A stretch of DNA of 13,594 nucleotides from Candidatus Helarchaeota archaeon (lineage in GTDB: Archaea; Asgardarchaeota; Lokiarchaeia; Helarchaeales; HEL-GB-A): contig JAEOSY010000352.1 in the NCBI GenBank assembly GCA_016840125.1, positions 1-13,594 on the forward strand, written 5' to 3'. The notes beneath the pieces are model-generated. The model was not told the origin of the DNA and searched no databases. It saw nothing but the letters and a program-made list of their open reading frames with translations. Shown piece after piece: positions 8,044 through 13,594 of the stretch (its first letter is position 1; every line of letters starts with the position of its first letter). Both the position numbers and the translations under genes were made by a program.

Positions 8044-8910
8044 TTACATAAACACAGACTTACATGTCCAACAATCTAATGAATCTTTTCCATCTTTCCA
8101 ATTATATCCAATCAAAAGCATTATGACGGATCCTGGGTTTATATTTAGTTCCTTCAGACTTGTCGAGTCTGAATATTTTTCACCGTTAAATAAAATAGAA
8201 TAACTTAAACTAACAGATACTTGACCGACTGTAATTGTTTTCGAATCTGGAAGACCTAAAACCTGCTTGAAAACAGATATTAAATCTTTAACCTTTAAAT
8301 CAGGTACTACCTTCAACCGGTATAATCTGTCAAACATTCTTAAAAAGACAAAAATATCAAAAGCATTTCTTTTCCATTCATCACTTTTGAGCTTTCTTTT
8401 TATTTCTTTTGAATATCTGGGAGAAAATTGGTTGTGAATTGCAGTAGTGATATCATCTAAAGGGATTTCAAGCAGCAATCTAAAGTTTCGCTCTACATAT
8501 TTCGTGTTTTTTTCACATAGATGTAGCCAAAATGATTTTGAATGTATGATAATATCAGGAAGCTCTTTTCTAATTTTCTCCTCTGCTACGCCTATAACAT
8601 CGACATTAACACACAATACATATTTTTTCCAACCCAAGCGAGCTTTAACCTTCCTAGCTGTTCGGATTGATTCAATGATATTTTTAACATTTAAATCGCC
8701 GCTTTTCCCCGATTCCACGCATTTACACTGGTAAGCAATTTGTTTTGCAGAATAGTATAAATCAATTCCTTGGTCGGGATGTTCCCTCCGATGGATTTCA
8801 TTGGTTTGTTCATGAATAATGAGCAGTTTTAGACAAAAGGATTCCCATGCATCGGGGAAATTATGCTCTTCAGCCACCCTAAAAAATGGAGGGTAAAAAA
8901 AATATTTCAT
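8044..8910 (-). CDS. PD-(D/E)xK nuclease domain fused to a C-terminal ubiquitin-like beta-grasp domain
   Basis: This 288-residue protein has two recognisable parts. Residues about 20-150 look like an Mrr-type restriction-endonuclease fold: helix residue E23 (AWESFC), D50 in PDQGIDLYY, and Q61-C-K63 in IAYQCKCVE, i.e. the E...D...QxK catalytic pattern, followed by a strand-helix core ending near IIHSKSFWLHLCE. Residues about 198-271 resemble ubiquitin or YukD-like folds: LKVKDLISVFKQVLGL as strand and helix, then ILFNGEKYSDSTSLKELNI and SVIMLLIGY, which line up with ubiquitin's FAGKQLEDGRTLSDYNI and TLHLVLRL. There is no C-terminal Gly-Gly; the end is a short tail with C280 and C283. So it is a built-in domain, not a conjugated modifier. 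A GGAGG lies 11 bases before the ATG. A defence role is inference. Confidence 0.78.
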   Translation of the reverse strand: MKYFFYPPFFRVAEEHNFPDAWESFCLKLLIIHEQTNEIHRREHPDQGIDLYYSAKQIAYQCKCVESGKSGDLNVKNIIESIRTARKVKARLGWKKYVLCVNVDVIGVAEEKIRKELPDIIIHSKSFWLHLCEKNTKYVERNFRLLLEIPLDDITTAIHNQFSPRYSKEIKRKLKSDEWKRNAFDIFVFLRMFDRLYRLKVVPDLKVKDLISVFKQVLGLPDSKTITVGQVSVSLSYSILFNGEKYSDSTSLKELNINPGSVIMLLIGYNWKDGKDSLDCWTCKSVFM

Positions 8911-9318
8911 TACCTATTTATCCTCCATAAGAAATTCTCTGCTAATAGTCTAACTTTACTCAGAATTCCAATAAATTCAAGTATTTTCTTTGTTTTTAGC
9001 AGTGAGATCACCTGCTGAAATTATTGAAACTTTCTGTACTCTGAAAATTACCTCGGTGAAAGATATTTAAACTCACATTTTTTTAAAAATGCTAGGTTGG
9101 GGATATTTTCCGCCAAAATCATCTCCTTTTTCATGAAGTGGGGTGGTCCACCACGCTTCCCACCCGCGAGAGTAGCATCTTAAAAACTAATATACATGGT
9201 TGATTGATTTGGATGAATTAAAGCCAACAATTTACATCTGAAATATCTTGGGAAATTAAAAATTCGATGGATTCTAACCATAAAAGAAAATTTTATTAGT
9301 AGTTTTCAGGGAATTCTT
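8911..9318. other. Non-coding region upstream of the nuclease-ubiquitin-like gene, with a GC-rich island
   Basis: About 400 bases without an intact gene. Most is AT-rich. Around 9114-9196 there is a sharp GC-rich island (see separate entry). The word TAAAAATGCTA at 9084-9094 recurs inverted at 9751-9761. A TATA-like ATAAAAGAAA at 9280-9289 lies about 30 bases before a TTG start at 9319. I see no tRNA or other known RNA. Confidence 0.5.
9114..9196 (+). other. GC-rich island A, possible structured RNA or remnant
   Basis: In AT-rich intergenic DNA, the 47 bases at 9134-9180 are about 60% G+C by hand count. They can fold with GGGTGG (9141-9146) pairing to CCACCC (9160-9165). The island is preceded by CAAAATCATCT (9114-9124) and followed by TTAAAAACTAATATA. 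A similar arrangement, with the same 11-base word, occurs on the minus strand at 12666-12755. In AT-rich archaea such islands are often structured RNAs. Short open frames also cross it in several frames because stops are rare in GC-rich DNA, so a coding remnant is equally possible. Confidence 0.3.
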
Positions 9319-9636
9319 TTGCTTAATACTGAAGAACTCCTTCAAAAGGTAAAAAATATCCTTGATCAAGACTTCTTCGACAGTTTGAAGAGCTGGAAGA
9401 CAGGGTAAAGTCCGATAAAAATCTCAGTTGCAATCAAATCGCTCTCGACCGAAGAGCCCGATATCGGTCCAGACAATTTCGTCTTCAATTTTAAACAGCT
9501 GACAATTACCCTCGCCACAATCATTTCGAGTGCGTTGGGATGGATTACGGTCTCCTTCAGGCGCTTTAAACAAAAAAATGAGTTTATCGAGCGCTTCAGC
9601 AATTTAAAAGGTGTAACTCTGATTCAGATTCTTTAA
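9319..9636 (+). pseudogene. Probable broken small gene with in-frame stop
   Basis: From TTG 9319 the frame reads 29 codons, including NTEELLQKVKNILDQDFF, then meets TAA at 9406-9408. The same frame is then open to TAA 9634-9636 with protein-like content: ISVAIKSLSTEEPDIG, a hydrophobic stretch LTITLATIISSALGWITVSF, and a basic RRFKQKNEFIERFSN. Codons in the second part are rich in C/G at third positions, as expected for coding DNA. An AGGGA at 9308-9312 six bases before the TTG and a TATA-like site at 9280 suggest real expression signals. No good start codon follows the stop. It may be a pseudogene, a sequencing error or two pieces in different frames; another frame also reads well across the stop (FEELEDRVKSDKNLSCNQI). 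I recognise no family. Confidence 0.4.
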
Positions 9637-9771
9637 ATTGGATCTTTTCTTTTAGAACATTAAACTGTAAAGAAAAGTGAGGAATGAAGAATTAAAATCA
9701 ATTATTATTAAACAAGATAACCCACGACCAATCAGCCCCTTTAGAGGAATTAGCATTTTTAGGATGGGCAC
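9637..9771 (+). other. Leader of the two-gene nuclease-HEPN module
   Basis: These 135 AT-rich bases lead into the module. TTAGAGGAATTAG (9741-9753) contains an AGAGGA, but it lies some 23 bases before ATG 9772. No convincing TATA box; TTAAAATCAATTATTATTAA (9692-9711) is the nearest candidate. Confidence 0.3.
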
Positions 9772-11223
9772 ATGGTCCAGCTGCATCAGCGAGGCGGAAT
9801 TCCTGCGGAAAAAGAAGTTATTAGATTAAAATTAATGAAGCGATTTAAGTTGACAAATCAAGAACAAATGGATTCTATAAAATCAATGGTTCTAGAATAC
9901 AAAAATAAAGTGAATCTAAGAACTTTTGTAATAATACTCTGCGGTATGATTCAAGTTTTTGGATATGATCCAAAAAATATGAGATATGAAATTGGGCAAA
10001 GACTACGTTTCTATGTCATACTGAACTGGATACGCGAATTGTCTGATTTATTTTCAAACAAAGATCCTCTCCCTTCAGTTCAAACATTCATGATTTCCCC
10101 CTCAATTGAATGGCAGTTTATTTCAGACTTATTAAGGGAATTTGATAGAAGGCAGAAAACTAGAAGATTTAGAACAAAAATTGTTGAGCGGGATTTAGAA
10201 GAGTATTTTATTACTAATTATGAAAATAAGAAGAACTTATTTCAAAATAGAGTAATAGAGGAGGAGCGGGAAAGACAAATGGAAATCTATACAGTAAAAC
10301 GAATTCTTAACCAAAAAGGTTCCTTATCCAGACAATTCAAGACGAGATTGAATTTAAAACTTGATTATTTAATAAATAAACCCTTTGAACAACTTTTTAT
10401 TGGCATTACTGCTGAATTGACAAAAGATGAAGTAATTAAATTAAAGAAATTTGATCCTAACAAAGTGTATGAGGGAGACTCCGAGAAAACATCGAAAATT
10501 GCTAAATTAATTACACACTTATTTACCACAATTTTAGTGGAGTTGGCATTGAAAAATGCAGAATTAGTAAATCAGACAAAGGGATTAATTGGCCCTCAAT
10601 ATTACAATTATATTTTCAAAAAAGATAACCTTATGGAATCATTTCGAGAGGCGGGTTTTTCAGAATTGGATTACAATAGTCTTTTTAATTTTTACCTGTG
10701 TCCATTCATTGAGATATTAGATGAAGTTCATACAGCCCCCGGGCTTTTAGAAATGTTTCTGCAGTATTTAAATTATTTCCTTGTTAGGGAAAGATTGAAC
10801 AACTCAAAAATGGACCCCTTTGAAGAACAATGTTATGAAATTCTTTACCCTTTAAAAAATCGGGGAATAAAATTGGAATATAAGAAATTTCCAGAACAAG
10901 AAATAGATATATTATTATTTCATCCTGAGGAAAATGAACTATTTCTTATCGAATGTAAAGACAGAGCACCACTCTATGTACCTTTTATCGAAGAATTAAA
11001 GGCAGATATTCAAAAAGAAGTCAAAGAACAGCTAGATAAAAAACTAGTATTCATCAAAGGAAAGAAAAACAAAATAAAAGAACTATTTAGAATGACATCT
11101 TCTGATTTTAAAATATCTCTTGTAGGAATTTCTAAAATAAAATGTGATAATTATGAAAATATTCAATTTTTTGCAGCTTACGAATTAGAAGAACACCCAG
11201 AAATAATTTTAGGAGATAATTGA
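9772..11223 (+). CDS. Large helical protein with C-terminal PD-(D/E)xK nuclease core
   Basis: This 483-residue protein has no family I can name. Residues 1-340 are mostly predicted helix with many charged residues and a coiled-coil-like stretch around 145-175 (VIEEERERQMEIY). The C-terminal domain has a PD-(D/E)xK pattern: E351/E352 in FEEQCYEIL, D379 in QEIDILLF, and E394-C-K396 in FLIECKDRAP, followed by a helix and a strand KKLVFIKGK. This suggests a metal-dependent DNA or RNA nuclease. The first residues (MVQLHQRGGIPAEKEVIRL) sit in locally GC-rich DNA; ATG 9772 is the first available start after TAG 9760, and ATG 9835 is an alternative. The next gene begins 20 bases after its stop with its own Shine-Dalgarno, so the two form an operon. 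A helical sensor plus nuclease arrangement is typical of defence proteins, but that is inference. Confidence 0.75.
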   Translation: MVQLHQRGGIPAEKEVIRLKLMKRFKLTNQEQMDSIKSMVLEYKNKVNLRTFVIILCGMIQVFGYDPKNMRYEIGQRLRFYVILNWIRELSDLFSNKDPLPSVQTFMISPSIEWQFISDLLREFDRRQKTRRFRTKIVERDLEEYFITNYENKKNLFQNRVIEEERERQMEIYTVKRILNQKGSLSRQFKTRLNLKLDYLINKPFEQLFIGITAELTKDEVIKLKKFDPNKVYEGDSEKTSKIAKLITHLFTTILVELALKNAELVNQTKGLIGPQYYNYIFKKDNLMESFREAGFSELDYNSLFNFYLCPFIEILDEVHTAPGLLEMFLQYLNYFLVRERLNNSKMDPFEEQCYEILYPLKNRGIKLEYKKFPEQEIDILLFHPEENELFLIECKDRAPLYVPFIEELKADIQKEVKEQLDKKLVFIKGKKNKIKELFRMTSSDFKISLVGISKIKCDNYENIQFFAAYELEEHPEIILGDN

Positions 11224-11243
11224 ATTGATTGAGGTAAAAAATT

Positions 11244-12656
11244 TTGAAAGAAGAGATACTCTCTGAAAAGATGTGGGAATGGATTCTTTCGAGATTTCCG
11301 CAGTTCCTTGAACTCTATCAAAGAAGAAGAAAAAACTTTGACGAGATAATAGGTGATAAACTTTATCTAAGCTTCAAGGAATTATTACTCTCAGATCCGC
11401 AAATATCACGATATAAATGGACTCGTATAGCAAAATCTGAGCAGGGAGAGCAGATCATTGATATAATTAACCAGATTGCTCAAAATTTTCTGCTAAATTT
11501 TTATATTAATTTCAGTAAAATTACAAGAGCCGAAAAATTTGATATAAACAATGGTTTAAGTTCTAAGATTATGTATAGAATGAGAACCCTCTTTAATAAA
11601 AACTTTAAGATATTAAAAGATCAGCTCTTAGAATCTGAAACTTTTGAATATACCGCGAAAATACCTCTCTTTAGATTTTATTCAAAATTTAATGAAATTA
11701 TTTTAGATGATCAAACTTCCATTCGGCAGATGACCCAAGAGGAAAAAGATCTACAACTAAATAATTTACCCAGACATTGGGGATTTTATTCAAAGGATGA
11801 CCCTTTTCTTAATCTCGAAAACCTCTTCGTTCTGGAAGTCAAATTTAGTTTTAGAAAATTTTTAAAGGGTGAAGATCTCAATTATAATCCCCTTATCCCG
11901 TTCTATCAAATTCCAGGGGAGATCGATATTATTTATTGCTTCTTTTTGTTATACTTCTCGGGTCCAATGGTAGCTACCTTTACTATCGGGGATTCCTTTT
12001 ATCTAGACTACCCCCCCTTCATTCAATCGTATCTAGGAATGAAAGAACCCTTACTCGATCGGTATCCACTACCTCAATCATTCCTATCCATCGATACTGT
12101 TGAAGACAAGAACAGACTCGTTCAAATATGGCAGGACAAATTTGATTCATTCCAAAGCTATTTCCAAAAAGACACTCAGAATGATATTATCTCATATGCT
12201 TTTGATACTTTGAAAGATAAATCACTCATAAGCAATGTCAATATGAAAGTTTTTCTACTTATCTCAACCTTCGAGGGGCTATTCTATACCAAAATAAAAG
12301 ATGCTAAAGGTAAATGGGAACCGTGTTTAGTAAACTTTCTCAAAGTATCTCAAAAAGATAAAAAGGAATGGGTTTTTAACGCCAAAAAGATGAGTGATGA
12401 AGATATTCGGGACTTTATTGAAATATGCTTTAAATTGCGAAATAATATTGCCCATCCAGAGGGAGTTGATGATATTCCAAGTAAGCCCGCATTAATTTTC
12501 AGGACTCTTAGTGATACATTAAATCCTCAAGAATTAAATCAATTAAAACAATGGATCATCACCTATTTTCCGCTGTTTATTAAATTCGCCCTAGAAATAT
12601 TTTTCAAGAAAGGGTTTAAGACTAAAGAGCAGTGGTATTATTTTTTAAAAGAGTGA
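11244..12656 (+). CDS. HEPN-domain protein (ApeA-like C-terminus), putative RNase
   Basis: This 470-residue protein ends in a helical region with the HEPN RNase motif: R399-N-N-I-A-H404 inside KLRNNIAHPEG, preceded by LISTFEGLF about residue 340. That spacing and wording resemble the ApeA-like HEPN domains of phage-defence and toxin proteins. Dimeric HEPN proteins usually cut RNA with these Arg and His residues. Residues 1-320 are unassigned; a hydrophobic stretch with DIIYCFFLLYFSGPMVATF lies near 232-250 and is more likely a protein core than a membrane helix. The start is TTG 11244: GAGGT at 11231-11235 lies eight bases before it, and the next ATG (11271) is poorly placed. It directly follows the PD-(D/E)xK gene, so both nucleases would be made together. 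A T6 run after the stop (12673-12678) could end the transcript. Confidence 0.75.
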   Translation: MKEEILSEKMWEWILSRFPQFLELYQRRRKNFDEIIGDKLYLSFKELLLSDPQISRYKWTRIAKSEQGEQIIDIINQIAQNFLLNFYINFSKITRAEKFDINNGLSSKIMYRMRTLFNKNFKILKDQLLESETFEYTAKIPLFRFYSKFNEIILDDQTSIRQMTQEEKDLQLNNLPRHWGFYSKDDPFLNLENLFVLEVKFSFRKFLKGEDLNYNPLIPFYQIPGEIDIIYCFFLLYFSGPMVATFTIGDSFYLDYPPFIQSYLGMKEPLLDRYPLPQSFLSIDTVEDKNRLVQIWQDKFDSFQSYFQKDTQNDIISYAFDTLKDKSLISNVNMKVFLLISTFEGLFYTKIKDAKGKWEPCLVNFLKVSQKDKKEWVFNAKKMSDEDIRDFIEICFKLRNNIAHPEGVDDIPSKPALIFRTLSDTLNPQELNQLKQWIITYFPLFIKFALEIFFKKGFKTKEQWYYFLKE

Positions 12657-12665
12657 AATAAGTAA

Positions 12666-12755
12666 TTATAGGTTTTTTAGTAAATCGAGGCGGTGCCCAT
12701 TGAATGGCGGCGTTCCGAGACCGAGTGGCACACTCTCCATAATTAGATGATTTTG
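12666..12755 (-). other. GC-rich island B, possible structured RNA or remnant
   Basis: Bases 12688-12739 are about 65% G+C by hand count in AT-rich surroundings. On the minus strand the order is CAAAATCATCT (12755-12745), GC-rich core, then CTAAAAAACC, the same order as island A on the plus strand. The core can fold: GTGCC (12693-12697) with GGCAC (12727-12731), or a perfect GAGTG-GCA-CACTC hairpin at 12723-12735. Short open frames cross it on both strands (see next entry), so I cannot decide between RNA and coding remnant. Confidence 0.3.
12671..12678 (+). terminator. Oligo-T terminator candidate after the nuclease-HEPN module
   Basis: GGTTTTTT begins 14 bases after the HEPN gene stop and is the only T6 run near it. 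It fits an archaeal oligo-T stop. It overlaps the edge of GC-rich island B, whose minus-strand reading ends here. Confidence 0.35.
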
Positions 12756-13002
12756 TCTAAGACCAATCGTGAAAGTTCCCACATCATTTATTCTTGGGGG
12801 GTGTACGAGTTACTTCAATTAAAACCTGATTCTGGTAAGCCACCCTATCGAAAACTAAACTAGCCATGTCTCTCTACGAATTAGCTGATTGCTTTACTTC
12901 TCACATGATCCCCCTCACTTCTTATGGACTATATATCTTACTATAATAAAACGTTATAACATATATCTTAATGAAAGTGAATTTAAAGGAGGTAATCGGT
13001 CT

Positions 13003-13392
13003 TTGTCAACGTATTTACAAAGATTAAAGCGCAGAGGCGTCATTTTAACTATGCAAAAACTACTTGGACTAGGGATTGACTGTATTATGACACCAGATAA
13101 CTGGATCTTTGACATCATTACAGAAATCGGGTTAAAAATCGCAGTGAAATATAAAGACCAACCAACCAATGCAGAACTGAATACCTGGGAGTTTAAAATT
13201 CCCCCTGAAGAACGAGAACAATGCGACTTCATGATTTTAATTCTAAATACCCAGGAAGGGGATCAGTTTTACGTTATTCCTACAAGAGAAATCACTGATG
13301 AGGTAATAGTCCTGAACCCGTCTACAGAACCGGACGGACACAGGGATATTGGAGATGGGTGGGACCTCACTTCTGATTCTCCTGAAAATTGA
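13003..13392 (+). CDS. Small PD-(D/E)xK-like protein, catalytic residue altered
   Basis: The start is best placed at TTG 13003: a perfect AAAGGAGGT at 12985-12993 lies nine bases before it. A longer reading from TTG 12889 would add 38 residues of unlikely sequence (HDPPHFLWTIYL...) that cover the promoter-like site and the ribosome binding site. The resulting 129-residue protein has an N-terminal helix with basic residues, then WIFDIITEIGLKIAVKYK. The D37...K49 pair in this stretch looks like the PD-(D/E)xK strand pair, but the acid or glutamine two residues before K49 is alanine (A47). Later WEFKIPPEEREQCDFMILIL and FYVIPTREITD match the second half of such folds (Holliday-junction-resolvase-like or Mrr-like hypothetical families). 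It may be an inactive or non-catalytic relative. The acidic tail (DGHRDIGDGWDLTSDSPEN) is unusual. A second gene may follow 35 bases on. Confidence 0.65.
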   Translation: MSTYLQRLKRRGVILTMQKLLGLGIDCIMTPDNWIFDIITEIGLKIAVKYKDQPTNAELNTWEFKIPPEEREQCDFMILILNTQEGDQFYVIPTREITDEVIVLNPSTEPDGHRDIGDGWDLTSDSPEN

Positions 13393-13427
13393 AATGTAGA
13401 CAGGAGTATCATTAGAAGAAAGGAGCT

Positions 13428-13594
13428 GTGGATTTTGAGCTACGAATTATTAATTCTGGAAAAAATTTAGCCAGAACTTATTTATACTTGAAAAAAAAAA
13501 CTATAAAAGAATTAAAAGGGGTAGGGTCGAAGTTGGATAATTCCCGTTATAGAACTTGGACGAAGGGTGTGGTCATCCAAAATGAGACTCCCAA
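13428..13594 (+). CDS. Start of an unidentified gene, running off the window
   Basis: The frame is open from GTG 13428 to the window end (55 codons) with protein-like, basic content: VDFELRIINSGKNLARTY, then LKGVGSKLDNSRYRTWTKG. It is preceded by AAAGGAG at 13419-13425, only two bases before the GTG, which is short spacing. A TTG at 13435 in another frame soon meets a stop. An A10 run at 13491-13500 is a frameshift risk. It lies 35 bases after the small PD-(D/E)xK-like gene and may belong to its operon. I recognise no family. Confidence 0.45.
   Translation, partial: MDFELRIINSGKNLARTYLYLKKKTIKELKGVGSKLDNSRYRTWTKGVVIQNETP

Larger units (their letters stand above)
12657..13002. other. Intergenic region with competing short open frames and a promoter-like site
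   Basis: These 346 bases have no gene I can support. Plus strand: ATG 12747 to TAG 12861-12863 encodes 38 residues (MILSKTNRESSHIIYSWG...), without a Shine-Dalgarno. Minus strand: ATG 12867 reads 27 codons to TGA; dropping one base of the G6 run at 12796-12801 would join it to a second open frame ending at 12666, for a total of 66 residues. Both readings look protein-like and they exclude each other. Near the right end CTATATATCTTA (12929-12940) is a TATA candidate for the gene starting at 13003. Confidence 0.35.

Noticed and set aside
9048..9179. Minus-strand open frames across GC-rich island A (for example one containing GGKRGGPPHFMKKEMI)
   Set aside because: Several frames on both strands are open here because GC-rich DNA has few stops; no start codon or ribosome binding site supports any of them.
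9366..9602. 78-residue minus-strand open frame
   Set aside because: It is antisense to the more convincing plus-strand broken gene and lacks expression signals.
9084..9761. 11-base inverted repeat TAAAAATGCTA (9084-9094 and 9751-9761) as ends of a 678-base mobile element
   Set aside because: The similarity does not extend inward or outward, there are no target-site duplications I can see, and an AT-rich 11-mer can recur by chance.
12889..13002. N-terminal extension of the small PD-(D/E)xK-like gene from TTG 12889
   Set aside because: It would cover the TATA-like site and the AAAGGAGGT that correctly positions TTG 13003; the extra residues do not look like protein.

Overview
The window comes from an AT-rich archaeon. 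It carries the 3' end of the archaeal RNA polymerase A'' gene, then L30e, archaeal NusA and archaeal S12, plus the archaea-specific pair UPF0200/UPF0201. The exact lineage cannot be fixed from sequence alone. A PD-(D/E)xK protein with a ubiquitin-like tail and the broken-up gene order would fit an Asgard archaeon, but that is inference.

Layout. Positions 1-4965 hold the information-processing cluster: rpoA2 (5' cut by the window edge), rpl30e and nusA in order, then two intruding genes (a bacterial-type adenosine kinase of the PfkB family and a convergent metallo-beta-lactamase-fold gene), then rps12. The rps7 gene usual after rps12 is not present here. A zinc-site protein of unknown function (5003-5821) follows and meets, tail to tail, a minus-strand operon (7910 to 5825). 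That operon holds a UPF0200 P-loop kinase, the overlapping UPF0201 RNA-binding-like protein and an alkaline-phosphatase-superfamily phosphodiesterase.

From about 8 kb onward the window is accessory in character. A minus-strand gene joins an Mrr-like PD-(D/E)xK nuclease domain to a C-terminal ubiquitin-like beta-grasp domain. Next comes about 860 bases without an intact gene, holding a GC-rich island and what looks like a broken gene. A tight plus-strand pair follows: a 483-residue protein with a C-terminal PD-(D/E)xK nuclease core, then a 470-residue protein with a C-terminal HEPN-like RNase motif (R399-N-N-I-A-H404). After a second GC-rich island comes a small PD-(D/E)xK-like protein whose start is best placed at TTG 13003, and then the start of another gene that runs off the window.

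The strongest candidates for an undescribed system are (1) the PD-(D/E)xK plus HEPN two-gene module at 9772-12656, which has the make-up of an anti-mobile-element or toxin module, and (2) the nuclease-ubiquitin-like fusion next to it. Two GC-rich islands sharing an 11-base word lie in opposite orientation on either side of the two-gene module and could mark cassette borders or structured RNAs.
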